From the NCBI RefSeq assembly GCF_900115395.1, contig NZ_FOWE01000015.1, positions 1 through 64,000 on the forward strand: a stretch of DNA of 64,000 bases, given 5' to 3'. Position 1 is the stretch's first letter. The number at the start of each line of letters is the position of its first letter. Positions 30,501 to 38,235 of the stretch are shown one piece after another. The translations under genes were made by a program, and so were the position numbers. The notes beneath the pieces were generated by a model. The model did no database searches and was not told where the DNA came from. It saw only the letters and a program-made list of their open reading frames with translations. Source of the stretch: Geodermatophilus obscurus (lineage in GTDB: Bacteria > Actinomycetota > Actinomycetes > Mycobacteriales > Geodermatophilaceae).

Positions 30501-30761
30501 CTGGACGACGCGGCTGAGCGGTACACGCAGGTGCACGCTGCCGGGCACCACTACGGCGAACCGACCTTGCTCGCGACCGGCCTGGAAGGTCTGGCGCGCG
30601 TGGCCGCCGCTGTGGGTCAGCGGGCCGAGGCCCAGGCGCGGCTCGACGAAGCCGTCGAGGTCCGGCAGGCGTCGGCGCGCCCGGCACCGCCGCACGAGCA
30701 GGCCGAGCTCGACGCCCTCTGGGTCAGGTCGACGAGTCAGCCGGGGCGGCCGTCCGGCTGA
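27540..30761 (+). CDS. SARP-family transcriptional regulator with STAND ATPase and TPR domains (AfsR-like)
   Basis: The 1073-residue protein starts at a GTG. Residues 1-95 form an OmpR-like winged helix (LFGAMQLRVDTEPAKLPGAA, then LNALQLRVSKLRRALAAHGV). Residues 96-245 form the BTAD domain. A NB-ARC/STAND ATPase follows, with Walker A LVGPGGAGKTSLAMA near residue 319 and Walker B LLLVLDNCEH near 395; the last 400 residues are TPR-like helices. AfsR-type SARPs usually activate antibiotic clusters, but this one lies inside a copper-resistance locus with no biosynthetic genes. Matching direct repeats precede four nearby promoters. Confidence 0.92.
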   Translation: MTEVEFRLFGAMQLRVDTEPAKLPGAAERGLLALLLLSPGRTVAASSLIDRLWSESASPADPLNALQLRVSKLRRALAAHGVDVIVREASGYRADVDLDRVDLHRFVRLVQAARTAARNTAAANALALYDEALALWRGDPLADFAGEGWASVETARLDQLHQAALAERAEAALVAGRHVEVAADLEPVVAGDPGQEALAGLLITALYRAGRQADALEVFARTRRHLDDELGLQPSAALRSLHQRVLEQDDALAAVPSRAGSAAAEAGPATPAAKTPAVGQDADTGPKRTLPIPSLRLIGRDDELAQLNDALTRQRIVTLVGPGGAGKTSLAMASAHQLADHFDQHVHLARLAAVSNPADVPLAVADALGVPLDGADPNAAVRARLLAYLANRRLLLVLDNCEHVIDAVATLVDLILGSAAEVTVLATSREALAVPGEVQVSVAPLAVPPDGTPAEQVLQFPAAALFIERASAVRASLDLAEPNLMALAQVCRQLDGMPLALELAAARMSSLSLPDLADRLGNRFGLLTSGPRTAEARQRTLRATVEWSHALLSQPEQQAFRRLAVFHGGWTLEAAEAVVAGGDIPAGEVFDALDHLVNRSMVVLEPGSPSRYRMLETLRHYAVEQLDTSGERDDAAARHATFFRHVAEQAEQGLRGHGQRAALQRLRNEHPNLRAALAWLSADPSRVEDGLGLAGSLALFWHLGRHVEGREVLSKVIATPGASRQARARALQAVSIVERPRACLVHPSPRCAETALESLQLFEAEGDAHGAALSKVLLAVELLNGSDPGRLAQLLAEADEQFTTRADDWGHAVVAFVRLQNFIRRGDELRARAMGRTASEAFRRLDDGWGLSAVLYHLGWGLKEFGRYAEAIPVLEQAIEVSSSAGVFNTAQWALSDLGVALLALGERAAASAAFDRAASASEEVGDAAGVVLAGLGRAQIAQVEGDAASARPLFEEAVRGLTRLGTPLWGGHALAGVAWCDWRDGMLDDAAERYTQVHAAGHHYGEPTLLATGLEGLARVAAAVGQRAEAQARLDEAVEVRQASARPAPPHEQAELDALWVRSTSQPGRPSG

Positions 30762-30803
30762 CTGCGCCTCGAGCTCCCGGGGACGTGACGAGGTCGGATC
30801 AGC

Positions 30804-31040
30804 TCACGTCGCAGTAACCGGTGCTGCGTCCACAACCTGCGGGGCGTAGTCGGAGCCGACGAACACGGCCAGGACGTCGGCGACGGTCATCGTGCCGCCG
30901 AGGACCACCGTGCCGGTCTTCGCGTCGGCCGTGATGGTCTCGACGCCGACGACGTCACGGAGCCAGCCGGTCACCTCGCGCACACACTGCCTGCACCGCA
31001 TCGAGCCGACCGAGAGCCTCACCTCGGGCATCGCGCTCAC
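30804..31040 (-). CDS. HMA-domain metal-binding protein (second copper chaperone)
   Basis: The 78-residue protein (ATG at 31040; an ATG at 31031 is also possible) has an HMA fold with MRCRQCVREVTGWLRDVVGV, retaining the CxxC pair as CRQC. The C-terminal segment differs from CopZ and ends with Val/Ala/Thr-rich sequence. It may sense or carry copper; similar small HMA proteins occur next to regulators. It is convergent with the SARP gene and is preceded by its own SARP-type repeat. Confidence 0.8.
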   Translation of the reverse strand: MSAMPEVRLSVGSMRCRQCVREVTGWLRDVVGVETITADAKTGTVVLGGTMTVADVLAVFVGSDYAPQVVDAAPVTAT

Positions 31041-31088
31041 CTTCGTCCAGCGGGCGTTCTTCTGACGCCACCCAAGGTGCCTCGCTGC

Positions 31089-31107
31089 GCTGTCCGTCCG
31101 CTGTCTA
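31089..31107 (-). promoter_or_regulatory. SARP-type direct repeat upstream of the small HMA gene
   Basis: In the gene direction the sequence reads AGACAGCGGAC then GGACAGC, with units starting 11 bp apart (GCTGTCCG at 31089 and GCTGTCTA at 31100 on the + strand). It lies 49-67 bp upstream of the start at 31040. Confidence 0.6.
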
Positions 31108-31299
31108 CCGACGCGACCCGGGAGAGCGCCCGGGACCCGCTAGGCCGCGAGAGCGTCGTTTGGGACGCCGACAGCCACGACGCTCAGGTTCGGCGACAGC
31201 ACGGGCCGCGGAAGACATACCCACGGCGTCGGACGCAAGCCGACAGGGCCGGTACGGGTCTCGACGACCGCAGCTGACGCGGCTGTGCGGTGGCGGGAA

Positions 31300-31328
31300 C
31301 GACAGAGCGAGGACAGCGGCAGGACAGA
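31300..31328 (+). promoter_or_regulatory. Triple SARP-type repeat upstream of the MFS transporter
   Basis: GACAG occurs at 31301, 31312 and 31323, an exact 11-bp period over three units, with the last two extended to GGACAG. The site ends about 66 bp before the transporter start at 31394 and has the same orientation relative to its gene as the other three sites. Confidence 0.65.
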
Positions 31329-31393
31329 GGGGCTCGCGAACCTGCGTCTCGACAGCCACCGCCGGCTGTCCTTCGCAGAAGACAGGAACCGTC

Positions 31394-32842
31394 ATGACAA
31401 CCACCGCACCCGCGGCGAGTTCGACGAGCAGCCGGCGCTGGCTGGCTCTCGCGCTCATCGCCACCGCCCAGTTCATGGTCATCCTGGACACCTCGATCAT
31501 CGGCGTCGCCTTGCCGAAGATTCAGGCCGATCTCGGCTTCGACCCGCAGGACCTCAGCTGGGTCTTCAACGCCTACGTCGTCGCCTTCGGCGGTCTGCTC
31601 CTGCTCGGCGGGCGGCTGTCCGACCTGTTCGGCGCCCGCCGGATCTTCACCACCGGCTGGCTGGTCCTCGCCGTCGGCTCGCTCGTCGCCGGCCTGGCCG
31701 ACGGCGTCGCGGTCGAGCTGACCGGCCGCGCGATCCAGGGCGCCGGCTCGGCGCTCATCGCCCCGGCCGCGCTCACCCTGCTGTTCCAGGTGTTCGGCGG
31801 CAGCAACGACCTCCCGAAGGCCCTCGCCCTGTACGGCGCGGCCGCACCTGCCGGCGGCACCGCCGGCGTCTTCCTCGGCGGCGTCCTGACCGAGTACGCG
31901 TCATGGCCGTGGGTGTTCTTCATCAACCTCCCGGTCGCCGCTGTCGTCCTGCTGCTGACCCGTTCGGTCATGCCTGCCGGGATGACCGGCCGCGGCTCGC
32001 TCGACCTCGCCGGTGCGACCACCGCCACGCTCGGCCTCGGCGCGGTCGTCTTCGCGATCGTGCGCGCCCCGGAGGCCGGCTGGACGTCCGGCAGCACGCT
32101 CCTGGCCGGCCTCGGCGGTCTCGCGCTCCTGGGTGTGTTCGTCGCGCTGCAGGCCAAGCTCCGTCAGCCGCTGATGCGCCTGGGCATCTTCCGCGCACCG
32201 AACCTCGCCGCAGCCAACATCGCGCAGCTGCTGCTCGGAGCCGCCTGGATCCCGATGTTCTTCTTTGTGAACCTGTACCTGCAGCAGATCCTCGGCCTGG
32301 GTGCGTTCGCGTCCGGCGCTGCGCTGCTGCCGCTGACGGTCGCGATCATGATCGGGATGGTGGCGGTCGCGCCGAGGCTCATCGCCCGGTTCGGGCCGAA
32401 CGCGATGATCGTCTCGGGTCTCGCGACGCTGGCCGCTGGTCTGGTGTGGCTGTCGTTCATCGACGCCGACGGCAGCTTCGTCGTGGACGTGCTGCCTGCG
32501 TCGCTGGTGACCGCGGCCGGCATGGCGATGGCGTTCATCCCCTCGCTCGGCACCGCGCTCTCGTCTGCGGCGCCGGAGGAGGGCGGTCTGGCCGCCGGGA
32601 TCGTCAACACCAGCTACCAGATCGGCTCCGCGCTGGGCCTGGCGGCGATGACCGCGGTCGCGGCTGCGTTCGGTGCCGACGCGGTCGGCAACCCGGCCGA
32701 GCTCACCGACGGGTTCTCCGCTGCTCTGCTCGGCGCCGCCGGCATCGCCGCGGTCGGTGCGGTCCTCGCCGCTGTGCTGCTCAAGAAGCCCGCCGACGGC
32801 CCGGTCGCTGACGGCACGGACAGCGAGCTCGTCGCCGCCTAG
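31394..32842 (+). CDS. DHA2-family MFS multidrug exporter (EmrB/QacA type)
   Basis: The 482-residue protein has 14 predicted helices. Motif C/D1 regions are clear: FMVILDTSIIGVALPKIQAD in helix 1, GRLSDLFGARRIF in the loop after helix 2, and GRAIQGAGSALIAPAALTLL after helix 4. The ATG at 31394 follows AGGAA. It is an H+-coupled exporter of lipophilic compounds; the substrate is unknown. Its promoter carries the SARP repeats and it ends at a strong terminator, so it probably belongs to the SARP regulon. Confidence 0.92.
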   Translation: MTTTAPAASSTSSRRWLALALIATAQFMVILDTSIIGVALPKIQADLGFDPQDLSWVFNAYVVAFGGLLLLGGRLSDLFGARRIFTTGWLVLAVGSLVAGLADGVAVELTGRAIQGAGSALIAPAALTLLFQVFGGSNDLPKALALYGAAAPAGGTAGVFLGGVLTEYASWPWVFFINLPVAAVVLLLTRSVMPAGMTGRGSLDLAGATTATLGLGAVVFAIVRAPEAGWTSGSTLLAGLGGLALLGVFVALQAKLRQPLMRLGIFRAPNLAAANIAQLLLGAAWIPMFFFVNLYLQQILGLGAFASGAALLPLTVAIMIGMVAVAPRLIARFGPNAMIVSGLATLAAGLVWLSFIDADGSFVVDVLPASLVTAAGMAMAFIPSLGTALSSAAPEEGGLAAGIVNTSYQIGSALGLAAMTAVAAAFGADAVGNPAELTDGFSAALLGAAGIAAVGAVLAAVLLKKPADGPVADGTDSELVAA

Positions 32843-32869
32843 CACCACCGCACGCCCTACACATGACGC

Positions 32870-32903
32870 GGCTGGCGCGGCCACTGCTGCGGCCGCGCCA
32901 GCC
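32870..32903 (+). terminator. Strong terminator hairpin after the MFS gene
   Basis: GGCTGGCGCGGCC and GGCCGCGCCAGCC form a perfect 13-bp stem around the loop ACTGCTGC. It starts 28 bp after the MFS stop codon. No T-tract follows, which is usual in high-GC actinobacteria. Confidence 0.8.
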
Positions 32904-32941
32904 GGCCCACCCTCCCCAGCTCATCGGATCGGAGAGAAGCC

Positions 32942-33007
32942 ATGACCAGCACACGCATACTCACCCAGCTCGGTCAGCGCATCGGGGAGCGGGCCCCGCC
33001 GTGCTGA
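32942..33007 (+). CDS. 21-residue leader-like ORF
   Basis: MTSTRILTQLGQRIGERAPPC begins at an ATG with a very good ribosome site (GGAGAGAAG, 5 bases before it) and stops at 33007. It overlaps the GTG start of the membrane protein at 33001. Either it is a leader peptide coupling translation to the next gene, or it is the original N-terminus of that gene cut off by a frameshift. Confidence 0.4.
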   Translation: MTSTRILTQLGQRIGERAPPC

Positions 33008-33483
33008 GGCGTCGCGGGGATGCCGTGCTGCCGGTGGTCGCTGGGCGACGTGGCACCGCGGTCGACGGGCGCGGCCGTCAGCTGCGCACGCCGGTGCTCT
33101 GGGGTGTGGTCTGGGGCTGCCTGCAGGCGGCGTCGCCGCTGGCGTTCTTCTGGCTCGAGGACGCCACCGTCTACGCGCTGGGACTCGTGGTGGTTGCAGC
33201 GGTCTACATCGGGTTCGCCGTCGCCGACGGTCGGGCCACGGTCATCACCGTCGAGATCGGCGTCGCGTCGGTGTTCGTCGTCGTCGCCGCGGCGGCGGTG
33301 ACCGGATCGGCCTGGCTTCTCGTCGCGGGCCTGGCCGGTCACGGCCTCAAGGATGTCTGGCAGCACCGCACCGGCTTCGTCGCCAACACCCGGTGGTGGC
33401 CGCCGTTCTGCGCCCCCGTCGACTTCGTCGCCGCCGCCTTCATCGCCGTCGGGATCGCCGCGCACTTCCACCTGGGGTGGTGA
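33001..33483 (+). CDS. Small multi-spanning membrane protein
   Basis: The 160-residue protein from the GTG at 33001 has about five hydrophobic segments, e.g. WGVVWGCLQAASPLAFFWLE and VITVEIGVASVFVVVAAAAV. It contains the conserved-looking HGLKDVWQHRTGFVANTRWW followed by PPFCAPVDFVAAAFI. This last pattern recurs in uncharacterised actinobacterial membrane proteins; I cannot assign a role. The start has no ribosome site of its own and depends on the 21-residue ORF upstream. Confidence 0.65.
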   Translation: MLRRRGDAVLPVVAGRRGTAVDGRGRQLRTPVLWGVVWGCLQAASPLAFFWLEDATVYALGLVVVAAVYIGFAVADGRATVITVEIGVASVFVVVAAAAVTGSAWLLVAGLAGHGLKDVWQHRTGFVANTRWWPPFCAPVDFVAAAFIAVGIAAHFHLGW

Positions 33484-33635
33484 GCAGGCCACCAACTCCG
33501 ACTGCCTCGGCAGGTCACACCGCGTTACTGACTGAGCTGTGACCCTTCAGCCCCTGCCCGACGGCCCCCCACAAGCACCGTCGCCCGCCGGCCCGCCATC
33601 GGATCCGGCACACCTCTCACGGAAGCCGGACTGTC

Positions 33636-35006
33636 ATGACGACTGCCACGCAGCCCACCCAACGACCGCCGCTCCCCGCCCGCCCGGGCCGCAACGATCA
33701 CACCGGGCCGATCCGCCGGATCATCGTCGGGTCGCTGGCCGCGGGGCTGCTCGCGGCCGCGGTCCTCACCTTCGTGATGTTCGGCGGAGCGGACGAGCAC
33801 TTCATCACCGGGACGGCGCTGCTCGGCTTTGCGCTCGGCTGGGCGATGCTGGCCGTCCTGTCGATGCGGATGACCGACCAGCCCCAGCGCTGGGCGTTCG
33901 TCCCGGCCGCCGGTATGGCAGCGACCGGCCTGGGGCTTCTGGTCCTCGCCCCGGGCGATGCCGGCCTGACCTCGGCCGGGTGGGTGTGGCCGGCGGTCCT
34001 TCTGGTGCTCGCCGTCTGGATGGGATCCCAGGTGCGCTGCTGCCTGGCGGCCGGGAGCGGCCGCTGGCTGCTCTACCCGGTCGTCGCCGTCATGGCCGCA
34101 GCCGCGGTGGGCGGCGCGTTCGAGACCGTCGCCCTCGCCTCCGGCGACCGCAGCTATCCCATTCCTGGGCAGCTCTACGACGTCGGTGGGCATCGCCTGC
34201 ACCTGGACTGCACCGGCTCCGGTGGTCCGACCGTCGTCCTGCTGAGCGGGCTCGGCGAGTTCTCGCCATCCTGGGCCCACATCGCCCCGGCCGTCGCAGG
34301 GACCACCCGCGTGTGCGCGTATGACCGTGCGGGGCAGGGCTGGAGCGACGACGCACCGCAGATCCAGGATGGCGTGCAGGCCGCGTCTGACCTGAACACG
34401 CTGCTCGACCGCGCCGGCGAGGACGGCCCGTACGTGCTCGTCGGACACTCCATCGGCGGCGGCTACGCCATGACCTATGCCGCCCGCTACCCCGAGCAGG
34501 TCGCCGGAATGGTCCTGCTCGACGCGTCCGACCCCTACCAGGCCACGTCCGCCGACGGCGCGGCCGAGCCGAACGCCCCCGCCCTGCTGGCTGTGACGCC
34601 CAGCCTCGCCCGACTCGGCATCGGGCAACTCGTCCCGTCCTCCTCCGACCTTCCCGAGCCGGCCGCCGGCCAGTTCCAGGCATTCGCCCACAGCCCCCGT
34701 AGCTGGCGCAACGGAGCCAAGGAATCCGCCGCCATGCCCGCCCTGTTCAGCCAAGCCCAATCGCTCACCACCCTCGATAGGACGCCACTCCTGGTGCTGA
34801 CCGCGAGCGAATCAGTGCAGATCATCAACGGCTGGACGGCCGCCCAGGCCCGGATGGCCGCGCTCTCCACCAATAGCAGCCACCTGGCCGCCGACACCAC
34901 ACACGTGGGGCTGCTGGCGGACGAAGAGGGCGCTGGGATGTCGGCCGACGCCATCCACGACGTCGTCGAGGCGGTGCTCACCGGATCACCGCTCCAGACC
35001 CCCTGA
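33636..35006 (+). CDS. Membrane-anchored alpha/beta hydrolase
   Basis: The 456-residue protein has five N-terminal transmembrane helices (about residues 28-170) followed by an alpha/beta-hydrolase domain. The oxyanion/strand region VVLLSGLGEFSPSWAHIAPA, the nucleophile elbow GHSIGGG (Ser272) and a C-terminal catalytic His in DTTHVGLLAD are visible; the acid is probably Asp in VLLDASDPYQ or a later residue. Substrate unknown. The start at 33636 follows GGAAGCCGG. It is the last intact gene of the island. Confidence 0.85.
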   Translation: MTTATQPTQRPPLPARPGRNDHTGPIRRIIVGSLAAGLLAAAVLTFVMFGGADEHFITGTALLGFALGWAMLAVLSMRMTDQPQRWAFVPAAGMAATGLGLLVLAPGDAGLTSAGWVWPAVLLVLAVWMGSQVRCCLAAGSGRWLLYPVVAVMAAAAVGGAFETVALASGDRSYPIPGQLYDVGGHRLHLDCTGSGGPTVVLLSGLGEFSPSWAHIAPAVAGTTRVCAYDRAGQGWSDDAPQIQDGVQAASDLNTLLDRAGEDGPYVLVGHSIGGGYAMTYAARYPEQVAGMVLLDASDPYQATSADGAAEPNAPALLAVTPSLARLGIGQLVPSSSDLPEPAAGQFQAFAHSPRSWRNGAKESAAMPALFSQAQSLTTLDRTPLLVLTASESVQIINGWTAAQARMAALSTNSSHLAADTTHVGLLADEEGAGMSADAIHDVVEAVLTGSPLQTP

Positions 35007-35039
35007 CCTGTGCTGGCAGTCCTGCGGCGCAAGGAAGGT

Positions 35040-35300
35040 GGCGACGCTGACACACGACCCGTACTGCGGGCGCCTGAACCAGAAATCGATGCGCCAGGTG
35101 GCCCAGCAGTCTCGGGTCGACGCTGTGCTGGACAGCGGCGACATCACCGACTGGGTTAGCCAGCCGGAGAACCAGCTGGTCACCTGCGTGGGCCAGCTCG
35201 GCGTCGGCTACGTCTACGTCTACGTCCGTGGCACCCACGACTCGGGGGCGATGGGGGCGCTGATCGCCGAGTTGCCCACGTTGTCTGCTCGACGCGTCGA
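35040..35300 (+). pseudogene. Metallophosphoesterase fragment
   Basis: The reading frame from 35038 contains VDAVLDSGDITDW and then QLGVGYVYVYVRGTHDSGAM. These match the metal-binding blocks of calcineurin-like phosphoesterases (GDxxD and GNHD), but the essential Asn of GNHD is Thr, and both ends of the domain are missing. A short duplication (VYVYV, from TCTACG repeats at about 35214-35226) is also present. I judge it a decayed internal fragment. Confidence 0.65.
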
Positions 35301-35458
35301 CGACGGCGACGGTGGGCGGCGTTCGCGAAGGACAGGTCGGGGTCGGAGCAACGCCGAGGTGGACGACACGCCCGAGTGCAGGGGAACAGTACAGCAACTG
35401 GTACAGCAACGCGCGCCGAACAGTGGCGCATCGGGCCGGACGCCGGCGAACGTCACGG

Positions 35459-35580
35459 GCCTCTGACCTGCACTGATTACACAGTCGCGACCTGTGGCGA
35501 ACCCCCCGAATGTGACTGGGGGTCAAGGGGTCGCAGGTTCAAATCCTGTCAGCCCGACAGCGAAACCGCAGGTCAGAGGC
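35459..35580. repeat. Right tRNA-end-like attachment site bracketed by a perfect inverted repeat
   Basis: GCCTCTGACCTGC (35459-35471) and GCAGGTCAGAGGC (35568-35580) are perfect 13-bp inverted repeats. Inside is a tRNA-3'-end-like sequence: T-arm GCAGGTTCAAATCCTGT with a proper stem and 7-base loop, then AGCCCGAC as the acceptor strand. The 5' half of a tRNA is absent. A C-terminal integrase stub begins 80 bp to the right. The bracketing repeat equals that at 11865-11976, so this is the likely right limit of the island. Confidence 0.55.
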
Positions 35581-35660
35581 GGGTCACCCGACGAGGGTGG
35601 CCCGCCTCTCGCGTGAGTAGAGCAAGGGGTACAGCAGCGCGGCCCGAGGGACGGCAGCGG

Positions 35661-35795
35661 TCACCAGCGGAGCGCCTGGTCGAGCCGGTCGGCCGCCTCT
35701 CGCTGCTGGGCCGGACCGACGTGGCGGTGGATGTCCGCCGTGACGGCGTAGGACGAGTGACCGAGGTGCTCCTGGACGACCTTCGCGCTCCCCTG
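35661..35795 (-). pseudogene. Integrase C-terminal stub with Tyr-to-His change
   Basis: About 45 residues of a tyrosine recombinase remain: KVVQEHLGHSSYAVTADIHR followed by HVGPAQQREAADRLDQALRW and a stop at 35661. The usual end reads TADIYRHV; here the catalytic Tyr codon is a His codon. Everything upstream of KVVQEHLGH has been replaced by the 2-oxoglutarate oxygenase fragment on the other strand. Confidence 0.8.
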
Positions 35796-36611
35796 GAGGA
35801 CAAGCGCCGGGTCGAGATGCTGCGCAGCCCGCACTTCCGCGGCTACACCCGCGCCGGAGGCGAACTCACCCAGGGCCAGGCCGACTGGCGCGAGCAGATC
35901 GACATCGCGTCCGAGCGGGCACCCTCCGACGATCCCGCCGCGCCGGCGTACATGCGGTTGGAGGGTCCCAACCTGTGGCCCGAGCAGCTGCCCGGCCTGC
36001 GAGGAGTGTTCACCGACTGGGAGGCGAGGTGCACATCGGTCGCCCGCCGTCTCCTCCAGTCCTGGGCGCTGGCGCTGGGGAGCCCGGCCCACGTCTTTGA
36101 CAGCGCCTTCGGGGACCGTCCCTCCACGCTGATCAAGCTGGTCCGCTATCCCGGCCGGGAGGAGCGCGGCCAGGGGGTCGGTGCCCACAAGGACCCTGGC
36201 GTCCTGACCCTGCTGGTGATCGAGCCGGCAAGGCCGGCCTGCAGATCGAGACGGCGGCGGGCTGGGTGGACGCTCCGGCGGTGCCTGGCGCGTTCGTGGT
36301 GAACATCGGCGAGCTCATGGAGTACGCGACGGACAGGTATCTCAAGGCGACCGTGCACCGCGTCGTGTCCCCGCCACCGGGAGACACCCGCTTGTCGATC
36401 CCGTTCTTCCTCAATCCCGCGCTGGACTCCGCCATTGCCCCGCATCGAGCTGCCCGCGGGGCTCGCCGCCCGAGCGCAAGGGGTGAGTCAGGACCCGGGC
36501 GATGTCATCTCCGGAACCTTCGGCGATAACCTGTTGAAGGCCCGTCTCCGCGCCCCCGACGTCGCCGCAGTTCATCATCCCGACCTCTTGGCGACAGGGC
36601 GCCAGGCGTAG
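35788..36611 (+). pseudogene. 2-oxoglutarate/Fe(II) oxygenase (isopenicillin-N-synthase-like), truncated and frameshifted
   Basis: The readable part starts in LEDKRRVEMLRSPHFRGYTR, deep inside the usual N-terminal domain, and contains the iron-binding HxD as GAHKDPGVLTLL. A frame change near 36230 leads to AGWVDAPAVPGAFVVNIGEL and VHRVVSPPPGDTRLSIPFFL (second His and the RxS 2OG motif). Another near 36440 leads to RIELPAGLAARAQGVSQDPG and the end GDNLLKARLRAPDVAAVHHP. The missing 5' part is replaced by the integrase stub, so the island or its rearrangement removed it. Confidence 0.8.
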
Positions 36612-36952
36612 CGCGGGGCGTTCGGTCAGTTCGAGCTCCCGTCCTGCCGAGTCGCCCGCGACCCGCTCCTGTCGTCGACGACCCAGGTCGACCGGACTCC
36701 AAGTCGAGACTGGCGGTTGGTGGAGAAGGACGAGGGAACTGCCCGGACGGCGTCGGTGGATGAGACGCGGCCGGTCTCCGACCGACGTCTGCGGATTGGT
36801 CGGCCATCATGGGTGGTCCCGCTCTCCAGCCGGGTGGACCGTCGACACGGCCGGCGCTCCTGACCCATCGGGACGAACACATCCCGGCGACGGGTTGCAA
36901 CACGGCGTCACGACCGATGATGGTTGTCAGTCCGTCCGGAGGAGGTGCAGTC
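36612..36952. other. Spacer before the catabolic cluster
   Basis: No supported gene is present in these 341 bp. It must contain the promoter of the first ROK regulator, but I see no copy of the 25-bp operator found elsewhere in the cluster. Confidence 0.4.
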
Positions 36953-38209
36953 GTGCCGAGCGACCGTTATGCAGGGCTCGCGGCCGTGCTCGGTGCCATC
37001 CGCAGTTCGCCGGACATCACCCAACCGATGCTCGTCGAGCAGGTCGGCCTCGGCCGCAGCGTCGTCGCGCAGCGCGTCGCCGAGCTGGAGGCCGCCGGCC
37101 TCGTGGTCTCCAGCGGGTTCGCGCCCTCGACGGGTGGCCGGGCGCCGCGCCGCCTGCGTCTCAACAACGAGGCGGGATACGTCCTCGGGGCGGACATCGC
37201 CACCAACGAGCTCGTCGTCGGCGTCGCTGACCTGTCGGGCCATCTGCTCGAGACCCGACACCGCGAGATCGACGTCGCGGATGGGCCGGACGTCGTCATC
37301 GGCGTCGTCGAACAGATGGCTGGCGCGCTCGTGGACGAGATCGGCGCCCGGCGCAGCCCGTGGTCGTTCGGCATCGGGATGCCGGGTCCCGTCACCTATG
37401 ACGACGGCGGGCCGGCAGCTCTGCCGACGATGCCCGAGTGGAGCCGTCACCCGACGCGGCAGCGGCTGGCCGACCGCTTCGGGGTCCCCGTGTGGATGGA
37501 CAACCGGACCAACCTGTCGGCGTTGGGGGAGCGGCGGGTGAACCCGGTCGCCGCTCGGTCACAGCACATGGTCTACCTGGGTGGCGGCTACGGGATCGGT
37601 GCCGCGGTGGTCGTGAACGGGCGCATCCACCGCGGTGCACACGGGCTCGCCGGTGCCATCGACCACGTGCCGGTGCCCGGCGCAGCAGACGTCCACTGTC
37701 GCTGCGGCAAGACCGGCTGCCTGGAGGCCGTCGCCGGTGGTGCGGCACTCGCCCGTGACGGTCGGTTGCTCGCCGAGACGCTCCAGAGCCCCGCTCTGGC
37801 CCGGGTACTCGAGCGGACCGGCCGGATCCGGCCCAGTGACGTCACCGAAGCGGCCGGGTCCGGGGACGCCGCCGCCCGGGCGCTGCTGCACCGGGCCGCC
37901 ACGCTCCTCGGCAGGAGTCTCGCGACCTTGGTCAACGTCTTCGATCCCGACCTGGTGGTCGTCGGTGGTGGCATCGCACGGGCCCGTGCGCACGTCCTCG
38001 CAGCGATCCGCGAGGAGGTCCACCGGTCGGCGTTGCCGGCGGCGACGAGGGACCTGCGGATCGAGCCGTCCGCGTTCGACCAGGAGGTCGCCGGGATCAC
38101 CGGGGCGATCGAGTTCGCTCTCGGTGAGCTGTTCAGCCCCGAACACCTGCCGGCCGTGCTGGACGCCCGAGACGGGGTGCCGGCGCTGGAGGCAGTCCTG
38201 CCCGCCTGA
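36953..38209 (+). CDS. ROK-family transcriptional regulator 1
   Basis: The 418-residue protein starts at the GTG at 36953, six bases after GGAGGAGGT. Its N-terminal winged HTH (ITQPMLVEQVGLGRSVVAQR VAELEAAGL) is followed by the ROK kinase-like domain with GADIATNELVVGVADL, GIGMPGPVTYDDGG and the zinc motif CRCGKTGCLEAVAGG. The usual catalytic/sugar Asp-Asn region is WMDNRTNLSALGE. ROK repressors release DNA on binding a sugar or sugar derivative. It shares clear similarity with the next gene, suggesting duplication. Confidence 0.9.
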   Translation: MPSDRYAGLAAVLGAIRSSPDITQPMLVEQVGLGRSVVAQRVAELEAAGLVVSSGFAPSTGGRAPRRLRLNNEAGYVLGADIATNELVVGVADLSGHLLETRHREIDVADGPDVVIGVVEQMAGALVDEIGARRSPWSFGIGMPGPVTYDDGGPAALPTMPEWSRHPTRQRLADRFGVPVWMDNRTNLSALGERRVNPVAARSQHMVYLGGGYGIGAAVVVNGRIHRGAHGLAGAIDHVPVPGAADVHCRCGKTGCLEAVAGGAALARDGRLLAETLQSPALARVLERTGRIRPSDVTEAAGSGDAAARALLHRAATLLGRSLATLVNVFDPDLVVVGGGIARARAHVLAAIREEVHRSALPAATRDLRIEPSAFDQEVAGITGAIEFALGELFSPEHLPAVLDARDGVPALEAVLPA

Positions 38210-38235
38210 GCAGCCATTCGGCTCGACGCCGACCC

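Noticed and set aside
35480..35558. Complete tRNA gene at the right attachment-like site
   Set aside because: The T-arm and acceptor 3' strand are good, but a 5' strand complementary to GCCCGAC is missing upstream. It is treated as an integration remnant.
35376..36302. A 308-residue protein covering the attachment-like site and the oxygenase fragment
   Set aside because: Its first 135 residues read through the tRNA-like sequence and antisense to the integrase stub, and the oxygenase homology leaves this frame near 36230. The open frame is accidental.
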